Notes: generated by a model from the sequence alone, not told the origin. Positions 33,290 to 45,300 are shown, counted from the stretch's first letter. The stretch is 64,000 nt of DNA from Isoetes taiwanensis (GCA_021234155.1 JAJEKV010000012.1:7344448-7408447); one strand, 5' to 3'. Translations and numbers: made by a program.

Positions 33290-34205
33290 TTGGCGGCAAT
33301 CCAAATTCCTTTTCTTAATGGAGACATGTTTTTCTTACTAATACTATTTATAAATTATGTGCTAAAATCATTGCTCTCGGATCCAAAGCTTTCTTCAAGG
33401 AAATATCATACTTTTGCCTTCCTAGATGCCAATTTTGAAAATCTTGATTTCTTCTTGGAAATTATCAAGCAATTTTACGCTGCCTCTAGTGTATATCTGA
33501 ATTTAGCCAAAAGCATAATTATTGGGGACATTGATCAATCCTATTTATCTGATATTGCAGTTCTGAATACTATGCAAGCCTCTAAACTTCTTGATATGCC
33601 ATTATCTCTCAATCCTAGTCTTAAAGGTTTATGGCAGCCTATTTTGGAGAGAACTAAAAAGAAGTTAAATTATTTCAAAAATTGTTTATCTTTTGCTGGT
33701 AGAACTTTAATTTCCAATTCTGTGTTGGCTAGTTCCCATGTCTCCTTTTCTTCTGGTCTTATGGCTCCTAAAATTGTCTACAATGAGCTTGAGAAAATTA
33801 TCATGAAGTTTGTTTGGAATGGTACTCATTTAGCGAACTGGAACTCAATGTCTTGGAGATTTGGGTTGTAAGAATTTATACCTCCAAGCCTGTGCCTTGG
33901 CTATCAATTTTGTTTGGAGATCTTTAAATGATAGCAATAATGCTGCCTCTTACTTCATTAAACCTACGGGTCATCCCACCATTAAGAATCATTTCCCTGA
34001 CTCCTACTTCAATGATCTTCATCCTGCTCCTAATACTTCCCCTTCAATGCACAATATTATGATGGCTTGGAATAAAGTCCACTCTTGCTTTAAAGTAACA
34101 TGCCTGCCAGGTTGGACTCTTATTGGGAAACTTGAGATCCTATACCTTGACCGTTGGAATCATAAGACATTTGTTACACATAGTGGTGGGTTGGAAAAAC
34201 TTATA
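33290..34205 (+). mobile_element. L1-like LINE fragment (RT downstream region), plus
   Basis: A 193-codon frame (33290-33871) begins out of frame but from about 33415 reads the region after the RT active site: FLDANFENLDFF, then LNLAKSIIIGDID, LDMPLSLNPSLKGLW, CLSFAGRTLISNSVLAS and IIMKFVWNG. These match the plant L1 pattern 'G(L)xxNxxKS...LGxPLxxxxxxxxxWxxxxxxxxxxLxxWxxxxLSxxGRxxLxxSVLxx...FLW'. It continues in another frame at 33861-34208 (LALACAINFVWRSL-like). The catalytic YxDD lies just upstream and is not legible. Truncated at both ends; no tail seen. Confidence 0.8.
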
Positions 34206-34489
34206 TGATGCAGTATACTTCAAACCCAAATCCCTTATACGTACAATATGTATGTTCAAATCATAAACTCAAATATTTATAGTTTTCCTCAACAATATTA
34301 TGTTTTCTAACACTCTTAAACATAATAAAAATAAGGGCAAATTTAAAAAATGCCCTTATAGCTTGGGATATTTGCAAAAACCCTCACTATTTTCTAAAAT
34401 TGCAATTTCGCCCCTGACTTTTGTCGTAAAGCACAAGAACAATAAGAACAACTAATATTGTTCGCGGGAAGGTGCATTTCGGCAACAAA

Positions 34490-35075
34490 AAACCTGAATT
34501 CGGCATAGCTCTTCTAATTTCGGCATCACATCAAGGAGGAATGAAGTTAGACGAGAATGGGATAATGCAGGACAAAATGCTTCTCTGAGATTGGTGCCTG
34601 AGGAAGAGAAGCACATAGCTGAAGCAGTGAATTGTGCCAAGCAGTATAGAATTTTGCCATCAAATGGCATTGTATTTGAAGTGATCATACCAGAGCATAG
34701 ACGAGTTCTGGATTTAGAAAACCAGACATGCGCTTGTTGTTCTTGGTAGCATAGGGAAATTCCCTGTGTTCATGCAATAGGAGCAATATTATGGTTGAAG
34801 AGAAAACCACAAGAGTTTGCTAACACAAGTTATTCTCTACAATCATGGTGTGATGCTTATGAGGGTGCCATTTTTTCCTTCGAAGGAAGATGTGCTAGAG
34901 GAGGAGGAACTGGATATGAAAACTCCAGCAATATGAAAACCACCAGAAAGGCCAAAAAAGAAGCGGATCCGTACAGAAGATCGTTTCAGAGAATTGCATC
35001 CATTTAGATGCTCACGATGTGGGCAGTATGCACGACATAATCACAAATGCTGCAATAACTCAATTGTCGAATAAG
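34490..35075 (+). pseudogene. MULE (Mutator-like) transposase C-terminal relic
   Basis: Plus strand. About 34690-34785 reads QTCACCSW, a stop at 34747, and then REIPCVHAIGAI: the SWIM zinc finger (CxC...CxH) of MULE and FAR1-type transposases, where the usual text is 'CxCxxWxxxGIPCxHAxAAI'. Downstream, about 34930-35070, PPERPKKKRIRTEDR and FRCSRCGQYARHNHKCCN form the Arg/Lys linker and CCHC knuckle that follow in these proteins. The DDE catalytic region was not found. One stop and at least one frameshift make it a relic. Confidence 0.78.
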
Positions 35076-35079
35076 ATAT

Positions 35080-36592
35080 GTCCTTGCTTTTCTGTACTTA
35101 ATTGTTGGCTTCATATTGCTTTCTTAAATATATGGAATATATTGGATGCAGGAAGATCTTCCACAAGATGTAAGCAGCTCATTTGTCTTGGAGGACTTAA
35201 AAGTCCCATTTTCAGATTTGTGGGTTCACATGTTCATGTAGATATCTGTTTAAAAGGATTCTCTATTCGCATGGACAGTCGGATGGTGCCCTAACATCTT
35301 ATCATGACAACCAAATCGCCCACTAACTCATGTAATGCAAATGAGATTTTGACTTCAACTGTTGGATGTGGTGAAATTCCTAATTTCATCCGTTCAATTA
35401 GAATATCTCAATAATATTCAATCAATCCACCTTTTCCAAAGGTTTGCCCTTTGAGCAACCCAAAAATTCTAAATTGATGATCAACTATTTCTATATCTGC
35501 AGAAATGTCCACCTAACAGAGGGGTGGAGGAAATTGGGGTGGGGGGGTGTTATATGAGTACTTTGTTCATTACTATCAATCTTCCATCTCCCTTTGCATT
35601 CACAGGATAACTGTTAAACATCATTCGTGTGTGAATGGACATATACAACCTTATATTTGCATGATTTCGATACCCCAATAATGTTATAGAGACTGACTAT
35701 ATGCACATCCAACGTTAATATTATTGTGTTATCGTTCACTGTATGCAATGCATGTAGGCTAAGCTTAACAATTGCAACAAGGGAGGAAAAATTCTTAAAA
35801 GCTTTTTTTTTTTTTTTTCTTTTTTTTTTGGGGGACACTAAGATGAGAATGTCATGTCCAATGCAAATCAAAATAGATGCAAGATTTGAATTAGCACTTG
35901 GGAAAGGTATAATATCTAATTTCTCAGACGACTCCTCAAGAATTTGTAGCTCTTGATCATGTAACATGGATCTATTTTCATAAAAGCTGCATTATAGTGT
36001 TCAATCTTCAAAGAATTTTGAGAAATATAGTCTGATAATTTATTAGAACACAGAACAAAATTGAAAAATATAGATTTAAATTGATATAATAAGCAGATCC
36101 AAGGGGTTTCACATAGTGTAGGCCATATATAACATATGAGTGGGCGATATTGGCATTTTTTCGAGCCTAAAGCGTACGAATATGTACAGTAAGGAGTTTT
36201 TTTGGGAACATCTAGAGATGTATTTTATACAAAAAGGGGTTTCTTGGACCTTAGATAAGGTGTATACGAAGGGGTTTTTGCTGAACCCCTTCCTCGCACA
36301 TGGTTTATCCCTTTTACACTAAATGGCATCCCTGAGAAGTAGATGTATTAGGTGTGTGTGATCGGCATCCAATCATTAATGATCTTAGGCTCTTTTTTTG
36401 CGATCAAAGTGTTGTAACATGTATTCAACCTTTTATCTAAATTGCTTCCAAAAGGTCCAATAAACTGAATATACTGATGTATTAAAATACAAAACAAAAT
36501 TGTTATTTTTGTGTGCAGATATCAGATCAACGGGCTAGTTTCCAAAAATTGCTATTAGAGCACTAGTTTTGTTTCTTTTTAATGATCTTAAT
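35080..36592. other. No gene recognised
   Basis: Contains a G-rich run (35532-35548), a 26-base T-rich run near 35800-35830, and short frames without motifs. The segment at about 36180-36300 carries repeated aaggggtttyt words. Nothing gene-like. Confidence 0.5.
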
Positions 36593-39500
36593 GAAGGAAG
36601 GAAGGAAGGAAGGTTCTTTTATCGTCCGCGGAGGCCAATCGGCCTATGGGACCCAAATTACACGGGTGCAGCAAGCCCGTTGCTACCCGGATTAAAAACC
36701 CCCTTAGGAGGGAAAAGCGAAATCAGCGACAACAAACTCTTTGGCGGTGTGCACAAATATACATATACACATGAATTCCGGCACCTCGGTGGGGCGAGGC
36801 GAGAGGTGAGTCATGAGATCCAAAACCTCCCGGAGGTAGGAGATAGGGATCGAGCCCGGCAGCGTCTTGAGTAGCTTCGTCACGAGAGGCGGAACCAGTC
36901 GCACCAAGAGAATGTAGCGAGCCCGAATCGACTATAGGCTGGGCCAGTCACGGAAGGCATGGCTTTCATCCTCAACAACCCCTAGCGTCTGGCGCGCGGC
37001 TCTCCACCCAAGGCCGTCTCAAGCCGAAGATGGTGGGCCCTTGTTCGAATGGGCCCAGCGATGATCTGCGCTTCTTCATGGGCAGCGAAGCCGCGGGTAG
37101 GCTGTGGGCCTCGAACCAGGGTGGGGTTTATGTGTTGTTTGTAGTGTGCCACCTTTACTGTTCGAGCATGGTGGTCCCGAGCTTCCCGAGGGAAACAAGA
37201 GTCCAAGTACCCCTCGGCCCTATCGTTAGGCGTCACGTGTGCTACGCACCTATGTGCGTCTACGTTCAGTGGCGCTATGCTAGGCTCTCTTGTCCTTCCA
37301 ACAAGCCCGGAGTCATTGCGGGCTCATCGCCCTGGCGTAAGCCAAGTCACGGGGCCGAGTGTAAGCCATCTTGGCCACCTTACGGGAAATAAACAATGTG
37401 TCTATCGAGGGCGCATCTTTGGAGGGGGCATGAATCTGTCTCTGCAACAAGATCGATATGGAACCGAGGGGGCTTGACCCCAAGTGCCCGTGTCAAAAAT
37501 GCCTTACGGACCTGCTCTAAGTCGTTCCAAGTCGCCAAAGACACCCTTTGGGCCCCACACCTCGACCTCATCTGAAGAAGCTGGCTCCACCCGGTGCGGG
37601 AACAAATGTATTTGGTGGCCCCGGTTATCTGGCTTCGACCATGTGACTATTGTTTTGCATTGCGTCTGGCGCCTTCCAAACTGCGGTCACCCGAGGCGAA
37701 TGGATGCATCCCAATACCTTGTACTTTTGGATGTAACCTCTACCATCGCCCACGATAAGTGGCGGCCGGAGTCTTTGGATGGCGTGAGGAGGATATGAGG
37801 ACCACCTTAGTCTTGGCGAGGTTGACACACATGTCCAGGTAAGCTTGGCGAGAATGTGTCGAGGGGCATCTAGGTGTGCTGCATACCCTACCGGTGTATG
37901 GGCCAAGAGGTCCACATCATCCACATAGATGAGCTGCGGATGACACGGTGCAGAGGGTATCACCGTCCCCATTGGCGGCAAGCCCGGGCTTCAAAGCGGT
38001 CAATGTAAAGTCAAAGAGTGTGGGTGAGAGAGGACAACCTTGCCTAACTCCAATACTCTTGGCAAATGATTGTCCTTCAGGTTGCATGCGACAATGCGGC
38101 TCTCGTACAATCGTAAACTGCGTTACTGCGGATCCATAGGGAGCCCCGGATGGTGCAATCGGCCCCAACTTTCTGGGAGTGCGTGGCCGAAAGCTTTTGC
38201 AAAGTCCACAAAGCATGATGGTCAGTGAGGTCCTCGGCGGTTCCTGGCAGCGTCTCGACCCGGGGCCACGAGTGTGAAGATGTGATCAATGGTGAATGTC
38301 GGGTGGGAAGCTTTTGCACAGGTAAGTGCCCGACTTCCATTTGCCTCGCCCATCGGTTTTCTTTGTTGAGAATGTTGGCATACGGCTTGGCAAACTGAGC
38401 TGACCATGATGGTTGGTAGTGGCTGGACGGTGTGGGTCCCCTGCCTTGTAGTGTGGTCCATGGCCAGGGGAAAATCCTCTTCTGGCTCCTGTTGAGCAGT
38501 CGCGACAGGGCGGGCACCATGGGCTGTCACGCCCCTTGAGCAACTTCCTTGCTGCGGCCGTCCAAGTCTGCGCCTTCCCCATTAGCCCGAGCGGGCTGTG
38601 ACCCCTCTTCGACATCTTCTTCTGTAATCACCGGTGATTGGGCCATGTTGTGGGGGCACATCGTCGGTGTTCAGGGGGATCATAAAGGCTGTTGGAGATG
38701 CTTGCTCAATTGCCGCCCGTGATGTTCCGTAAAGCTTTTGTCTAACTGCAGTACCACCGCACTAGAAAGTTTCGGGTGGAAGTCGATGGGCGAACATTTC
38801 TCCTTGATGCCTTGCGGGTACCTTGCCTTTGTTTCCTTGAGGAAGGCCGCGGTAATGGGCTGGTGGCTGAGCTTTCGCGTGTCACGATCCACGATGAGGC
38901 GAGTGCTTGGCGTTTGCATTCCTTACACTTTCGACATCAAACCATCATTTATGCGGGAAGGTTCGCGGCCTCTCGGTCTGCGGCGTGGGGAGGTCTCCCC
39001 AAAGCACATGTACGCCCTGTTGCGAGGGGCTCAACCCGCTGGTGGGTTTCTTTGCTCGGCGTGTGGGCCTTGCGGCTGTCGGGGAGGTTTCTGCGAGCAT
39101 GTCGGCGTAAGCCTCCGCCTGCTCATAATCCAAAAGCGCAGCAGAAATTCGGCAAGGTACTGCTCTTGAGGGGGCGTGGCGGCTGGCGAGGCTAGCTTCA
39201 CATAGAGTGGGAGGTGATCGAGAGTCGGCCTCCTCGTCCATTTGTCAGGTGTCGGCGTGAAAATGGTGACAAGGTGTACATCTGCTTAGCGACCACTATG
39301 ACATAATCCACGACACTAGTTCGCCGCCCGTGATTGTCACGTACGCAAGTGTGCGTGGGAAGAGGGCCACTTGTGGTAGGCCATTGCATATCTTGCTTGA
39401 GTCAAAGATCTGCACATCAAGAGCAATTATGCGCGGGCGGGTGACCCGATTATCATCCCGAGTGCCGTGTGCAAAATTTTGCCTCTGCCCGGGATGCAAG

Positions 39501-40990
39501 CTTTGCGGCCACGTCAACCGCGAGGGGTCCGGCCCGCATGGCTGTTCCACCCTGTAAGCGCATTGAAGTCTCCAAGGAGCATGACTCTGCCCATCCACTT
39601 GTCTTCAGCTGTATGTCATCATATAGATCGATATCTGGGTCCATCATCCACCTCAGGGTATTTGTGATAGAAGGGACTCTGCATGGGAAAAGTAGCAAGT
39701 AGCTAGGAGAGGATCCCGCCAGGGTGGCATTTTTCGGATCCACAAGTAGCGGTTATAACCGGTCTTACGAGGGAAACCAAATGTGCCAAGGCTACGGTAG
39801 TAGCGGGCAACCAACCCAGTGCCCTCGTCTCCTGTACAACCAATGAACAGAAAATCTTTGGTACCACGGCATGTCCGGGCGGTTGTGGCTTTGGGTGTTC
39901 CCATGTCTCCATGAGGAAGATGAGGTCCATGTCCCGCGGCTACTAAATTGAGGCTATAAGCCCATACGCCCGCGGAAGCAGCGACAATTCCGGACCACCA
40001 CCGGAGGCACAATTCCTATTGGCGGGTGGGAGATGCTTGTGTAGTGCGTGTCGCGGATGGACGGGAGGCCCGAGTTCGCGGGGCGGACTTCAGACAAGCG
40101 GCGGCGGCGGCGGGCGGCATTTAGGTGGCGGGGCTGAGGGAGTTAGCCAAGGCGGTGCGGGAGGGTGCCGGGGAGCAGCGGGGGTAGCATTTGGGCTGGC
40201 GGAGTGCAGCTTCGGCATTTGGTGCGGCTAGCGAGGCGTCCACGACCTGGCGAACTCCCTCTGCATGCCTCATTTGCGGTGGAGTAAGATCCGGCTCACA
40301 TCTGATGGCGTGCCCTTGATAACTTGCCACATTGCGGTATGGCCTCTCGTTTCGTGCATCATAGCGTGAACACCACGACTTCGGCTGTGTCCTGGGCGCT
40401 GGACCCCCACCGGGCTGGTCGTAACACGAGCGAGGTCACGGACGAGGAAGCGTCATGCGCCCAAGGATCGTGTGTGTATCTTCGGGTGAATTCTCTCGGC
40501 TCTTCGGCGGAGCCCGAACTACGGGTTGTGGCTCCGTCGCTGCGCTCCACGGGCTTTCGGTCCGTCGAAGGGGCCCCTTTCGGCACGGTGGCGACGCGGC
40601 GTGATGATGGTCGCGGTAGGCCCGTACACTTGGCTGTCGGCGGATGGTTGACCCGGTGGCCCGATTGGCGTCTTGCGGGTTGTTGGCTTGCGGTCATGTC
40701 TTTGCCGGTGTGTCTAGAGCTGTCTTGCAAGGCTTGGTCCTATCTTTGGTTTTCAAGGCGGGGTCAGGTCGCCAGTCTTTGGGGTTTGCGGGGTGGGGTC
40801 TTGTGGTGAATGGAAGCTCACACGCTGGGGGTGTGAGTCCGGGACTGGGCTATACGTGGCCATGACTAGGGGTATGGCACATCAAGCAAGATTTAGGCTA
40901 TGGCGGGGGGCTTGTCGTCCGCGGGGCTAGGCGGGGCTATGGATGGGTGGCGAGGCTAAGCAAGGCCAAGGGTTGGTTGGGCTATGGCAA
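36593..40990 (-). mobile_element. LINE-A copy 4, long GC-rich copy
   Basis: The left end has (GGAA)n then the LINE-A terminus (atcgtccgcggaggcc, aatcggcctatggg). Going right on the minus strand are the C-terminal tail, reverse transcriptase, APE endonuclease and about 1 kb of GC-rich sequence (40020-40980) that may be ORF1 and 5' untranslated region. At about 4.4 kb it is the longest copy here. The right limit is approximate: GC content drops after about 40990. Parts of it are clearly richer in G+C than flanking DNA. Confidence 0.75.
36704..40010 (-). pseudogene. LINE-A copy 4 ORF2 relic
   Basis: Minus strand, shifting frames. Endonuclease (about 40010-39290): DLIFLMETWEHP, with the Glu-Thr-Trp of the APE active site, and near 39600 text equivalent to the GDFN loop of copy 1. 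Reverse transcriptase: SIGVRQGCPLSPTLFDFTL (38216-37917) and LIYVDDVDLLAHTP (about 37935-37890; both catalytic Asp kept). C-terminal region: YLREVLDLMTHLSPRP (about 36850-36790), as in the shorter copies. Frameshifts are frequent although key residues survive. It would copy LINE RNA at a nicked target; this copy cannot make one intact protein. Confidence 0.82.
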
Positions 40991-41109
40991 CATCAGGCAA
41001 ATGTTGGTGCCTAGCTCAACATTATTCTGTGCGCTGACTTCCAAAGGCATTGGGGTCTCTGGCGTACAAAATTGCGCTCAGAATCCAATTTGGGGACCAA
41101 AGAGAAGTA

Positions 41110-41168
41110 TAGGAAGGAGGGAAGGAAGGATGGATGGATAGGTAGGTAGGTAGGTAGGTAGATAGATC
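41110..41168. repeat. Simple-repeat tract (GGAA/GGAT/GGTA)n
   Basis: ggaagg, ggatggatgg and taggtaggtaggtagg units follow each other. It resembles the tails of LINE copies in this window, but no LINE terminus follows it. Confidence 0.75.
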
Positions 41169-41224
41169 GAGGGGGTTCACCTCTATGTTAGGGGCATATG
41201 GCATGTACGTGCATCAGGTGGGGA

Positions 41225-41310
41225 GAAACCCCTATGTATACAGCTTGCCCTCCATAGAAACCCCTATGTATACAGCTTGCCCTCCATAGAAACCCCTATG
41301 TATACAGTTC
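41225..41310. repeat. 32-bp tandem repeat, 2.7 copies
   Basis: Units start at 41225, 41257 and 41289, each with gaaacccctatgtatacag followed by cttgccctccata. The third is cut after tatacag. Confidence 0.92.
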
Positions 41311-41970
41311 TGTGTTGTCGAAGCAGAATACCCGATTCCATACTTTTACACCGAGTCTACGCACAATTTACCCTACCCTTAACCTTATTTTTATGTCGAG
41401 TAATTTATTCATGTAGCCTACCCTCTATCTTACATTTACCTCCAAGTACGAATGTTGCAAGCTCTACAAGTTTTGTCAAATGCCAATGCTATTAACCATG
41501 CATATGCTACCTAACTTTGTTGTTCGAGAAATGCATTGCCAAAGATTAAGCATGACTATAAATAACAATTGTGATGTTAACAACAACAATTAATGCAATT
41601 CACATCATGTTTATTTTTTTTGTTAAATGTGTCTTAAAGGAGATGTATTAAATGAATTAAACAAATGATTAATGAGCAAGCACGAATTTATAAAGAATGT
41701 AGGATTCAGACATTATCTGCACAGACATATGTTGACGCTTATAAGAGCTTATGGAATGTGTGTGTAAATTAGCATGGGCAGTAATATCCAAATTGTAGAA
41801 CCTAATTGTGGGCTAGCAAAATAAGTTTTATTTGAATCTCTACATCGTTGAACCTGAGCTATCGGTGTCGAAAATTAGTGGTGGCATTAACATTTGAAAG
41901 TACTGAGGCTGCAGAATGGAAAAAATATAGTATCAATATCTTCCCCACCCATGTCAAGAAAACTAGTAAC

Positions 41971-42327
41971 TTATGAAATATTTAAATTAATTTGAGATTC
42001 ATTACATGAAAGAGTGAAACTGTTGGCGATATAGTCCCAAGGTTCTATAAAGCAATTGAAGCCAAATTCCCAAGGGGCAGCACAACAGACACATCGGATA
42101 CCATCTTCTGTCCTGAATTGTGATTGTAGTTTCTCAAAGGGATAGATTTCCAAGCATTTGTCGCACTGCTTTTGAGACCCATTTTCTTTTGAGACCCATT
42201 TTCCTTCTGCCGTCAACTCAAAGGAGCTGCAATAGACCTGAGGGTCTGAAGGTGTGAATAAATCAATTTCAATTTCAATTTCAATACTTAATAGCCCCAT
42301 ATATATTGTTGTGAATGGCCTTTGCAA
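41971..42327 (-). CDS. Candidate exon with a four-Cys cluster, unrecognised
   Basis: A minus-strand frame, 118 codons if started at 42327. The convincing part begins after an acceptor-like cttcag at about 42239 and reads VYCSSFELTAEGKW, QCDKCLEIYPFEKL, FRTEDGIRCVCCAAPWEFG. CxxC...CxCC spacing suggests a small zinc-binding unit. A 17-bp direct repeat (tgggtctcaaaagaaaa) duplicates the residues around WVSKENGS. The frame upstream of 42239 is low complexity (IEIEIEID). I do not recognise the family, and no partner exon was found. Confidence 0.35.
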   Translation of the reverse strand: MQRPFTTIYMGLLSIEIEIEIDLFTPSDPQVYCSSFELTAEGKWVSKENGSQKQCDKCLEIYPFEKLQSQFRTEDGIRCVCCAAPWEFGFNCFIEPWDYIANSFTLSCNESQINLNIS

Positions 42328-42496
42328 TGGCTAAAGAGGCCTAGAATTCAGTTGCTTGCCAGATAAAAAAAATATAGAGATTAATAGAAACAACAGGAGG
42401 CAAACGTAGCGATCATATGCATTAGCAAGAAACGCAGACCAAACTGAACACATGGGATATATCTGGCAAAAACTCCTAAGAATATCATCCCGATGA

Positions 42497-42705
42497 TTGA
42501 GCGTTTAGTCTAGTGGTAACACACTAGGTCTAGCAACTATAGGTCTCGAGTTCGAGACTGCTCAGAATCGCACTCTGAACTGTTGGGTGTCAAAACCCAC
42601 AGACGCAATGTAAAGTGGTTGGGGGCAGGGCCCAACCAAGCAATGTAGTGTGGTGTGTGGTCACATGTCCAGTTGGATGCTGCCTAGTGGCGTGACGTTA
42701 AAATA

Positions 42706-42744
<39 letters not shown>

Positions 42745-42745
42745 A
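42497..42745 (+). mobile_element. tRNA-derived SINE with (CTAT)n tail
   Basis: About 250 bp. Near the start lies an RNA polymerase III A box (tagtctagtgg, 42506-42516) and, 33 bases on, a B box (gttcgagac, 42550-42558), at tRNA-like spacing. A tRNA-unrelated body follows (gttgggggcagggcccaacc). The 3' end is gtgacgttaaaatactatc and then (CTAT)n to about 42743. The terminus gacgttaaaa...ctatctatc is the same as the LINE-B 3' end at 51061-51100 in reverse complement. That suggests the SINE uses LINE-B machinery. No clear target duplication was found. Confidence 0.85.
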
Positions 42746-43569
42746 ACAATGGTTTAATAATTACAAAATCCGACCAATGGTGCTCCAACCTGCAAGCCTG
42801 TATTTGTTGATAGAGAATCAGATCATTTTAAATTAGAAGTAGGAAATAAATTTAAATGCAGGGAAAATGCCAACCAACTTTCTATATTTTAGATGATCAA
42901 GGAGCCTAAAGATTTGTCTGCAAGTCTTGGCTTGCAGTCTACTAAATATGACTTCTCCCAAGTTTACCAAAAGTAACAAAAGAAACTTGCATATGCTGGT
43001 GCGCCGGCCTTATGCAATGAGATTGCTGCAGCATTTTGGTGAAGTTAGTATGAATGATTGTTTCCACGAAAATGTATACAGATGCATAGACATAAATTCT
43101 ATCAAGAAGAGGAACTAAGAGATCGTCATAATAGCCATTTTCTAATGGCCGATAATTGGAACATATATAAAACAATTTGGCAAACGAAAATACAAAGCCA
43201 GAATGCCCATTATGTACCTGAAAAAGTTTCATCTTTCTATGCCCTGTTTTAGCAAACCGCAGGGGGGCAGCAAAATGCATCTACCAGAGTTCCAATTGCA
43301 TCATATAGAATATGTAGATTCTTTTGCTAAGAATATAGGATGCAAATATGAACCAACCTGAACTATCTATTTGCTGACAATATCTAGCATGTAATACTGC
43401 GCACAAGAGGAACTAAGAGATCTCCCAGCAATGGCACAAGAAACTGAACAATCTGATAAGGATATGCAGTTATGTAAGATAAAGCCAACAATGAACAGTA
43501 ATTAGAAGTCTCGGTAATTAGAACAGTGAGAACTAACAGAAACAATGGAGGAGTCATGAGGGTTAAACC
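42746..43569. other. No gene recognised
   Basis: AT-rich DNA between the SINE and the PRP16-like relic. Possible downstream exons of the helicase were looked for on the minus strand and not found. Confidence 0.45.
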
Positions 43570-43887
43570 TGTGCCATTTGAATTGTTTTTCCTGAGCCTG
43601 TTTCTTCTACAACAATAACGACTTGGTTTTCACATATAACCTGGCAAAACCCCATTCCATGTTAAACACTTGAAAATATGATATGGAGAAAAACAGCATC
43701 CGTCAGCAAGCACAAAGTAGCTGAAGTAGTTTTTCCCTAATCAAAAGTATGGGAAGATACTGACGCTGCTCTGATAAAGATTTTGTCTTTGAAAACTCAC
43801 TGGTTACTTCTCATGTGTAGCAAACTTTGCATTCTCTTTGAAGTCAACTTCACCTTGTTCACCGGCCTGTTGTTGGTCTGCATCAAT
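43570..43887 (-). pseudogene. PRP16-like DEAH-box splicing helicase relic
   Basis: Minus strand. From an acceptor at 43888 the text reads IDADQQQAGEQGEVDFKENA, FATHEK, a stop (43804-43806), then FSKTKSLSEQRQYLPI and LIREKLLQ to about 43705. A second piece from an acceptor at about 43642 reads VICENQVVIVVEETGSGKT and ends at a good donor (cag|gtttaa) near 43570. The order and wording match the segment before and including Walker A (motif I, GETGSGKT) of PRP16/DHX38-type helicases. PRP16 remodels the spliceosome before the second splicing step. Damage: a stop and small deletion in the first piece, loss of its donor, and Gly-to-Glu at the first position of GETGSGKT. No later helicase motifs follow. 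Confidence 0.75.
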
Positions 43888-45300
43888 CTAAGCAACAACA
43901 TAGACGGGTGAGGTTTACAAACTCCAAATGCAAGAGTAACCATCTAAAGAGCTATATAGAACCATCTATTGTTTCAGCCAGAATAGAACGCTTCCGTGAT
44001 TTAGAATTATAGACATGCCTTTGCACATAAATAAACTAAAGCAGCCTAAAATGTTTTATGGAGACTTGGATTCAGCAGTATTGAAGAAACACAAGCTTCT
44101 CCTTGAATCTTAGAATTTACAAGATCTAAAAACAACATTAAGAACTGTGGTAGCTTAAGAATGAAATGGAAACCTGAATCTATAAAATTATAAATGCAGC
44201 AGCTAAGGCTGTAAATCGATCAATGCAAGATATTCCAATCCATAAAATTCAAAATGTTGAATAAACCTTAAAATGTGTCTTCCATTTTTTCAAGCTGCAT
44301 CTTGGCATGATTCAAACTTCTTGCTCCAGTTCATGTAATCTCAGTAGCTTACAACCATGTTTTCTTCTCCAGCTGATGCTACGTGTGCCAATATCTGCCT
44401 CCAAAAGCATCTGTAATATAAAGCAAAATTTTGTTATGTCAAGGAATCATGCTCATGCAAGCCAGTTATTTCAGGTCAAAGGTATCGCTACCAAACGGCC
44501 CTTTGAAATATGCCTTTGAAATATGTATCATTTCTGTTTGTAACCAAAGCAACAGGTGTAATATAATATGATCTAACTTGCAGTTCCAAAGAAGGTAACA
44601 AATGCTTACCTCTGCTCATGTAAAACTATGTATTAGCCATATCAATGTCACTGGCCCTCAAATAACCTGGCTTTTGAATAACATAAGCATCAACTATGCT
44701 CTGAATAGCTGCAACATCCAAGGCAAAAATGCTATTAACAGGTTTGGAACCCTCATAAGAGCGATCGGTCTACTCCAATATCACTGATTTTTGCTGAGGC
44801 ACAGGCCTTCAACGGATATTTCGTCTACTACAATATATCCGTTTTTTTTATTCTTCTCCATCTGCAACAACCAACAAGAGCTAGCTATGGAGATCCTAGC
44901 CTAGTCGTTTCCGGCAAAACGAAATGTAATAGTGCTATATTCGGCATTTGACTAGTATTTCATGGCTTAACCGAACATATGCCATTTAGGCATAGCTTTA
45001 AATTGTTGTATCAACATCAACAGCCACGAAATAAAGCATTGGACTTCTCACAAGAAATCATTATAACAAGACAAAAAAAACATCAAAAGATTACCTCCGA
45101 AATAGCCCAAATCCCTTAAACGTATATCTGGCAGCAAGCTTCGAATTCCCAGCCCTCAAAACGTATTCTAATCCCTTAGCTGATCCAAGAAAACTATCCC
45201 CGAACCGTGAAAATCCTTACATCCGAGGCGCCAAAACGTAAGAGATACCGCATGTATACGTACTCTTTTTTTTTTTTTTTCAAAAAAACCCCTTCTCCGT
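43888..45300. other. No intact gene; possible further PRP16-like decay
   Basis: A minus-strand stretch near 44010-43960 (KSRKR...) could be a decayed upstream helicase exon, but the match is too short to assert. Poly-T (45267-45283) and AT-rich DNA fill the rest. Confidence 0.3.

Noticed and set aside
40019-40809. Plus-strand genes in the GC-rich block (up to 161 codons)
   Set aside because: Long frames are expected in GC-rich DNA; the block continues the minus-strand LINE-A copy.
41110-41310. CRISPR-like array or satellite
   Set aside because: Only 2.7 direct copies of 32 bp with no unique spacers, next to a microsatellite; simple tandem duplication explains it.
42506-42558. A functional tRNA gene
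   Set aside because: A and B boxes are present, but the region does not fold into a full cloverleaf in my reading and is followed by a SINE body and (CTAT)n tail.
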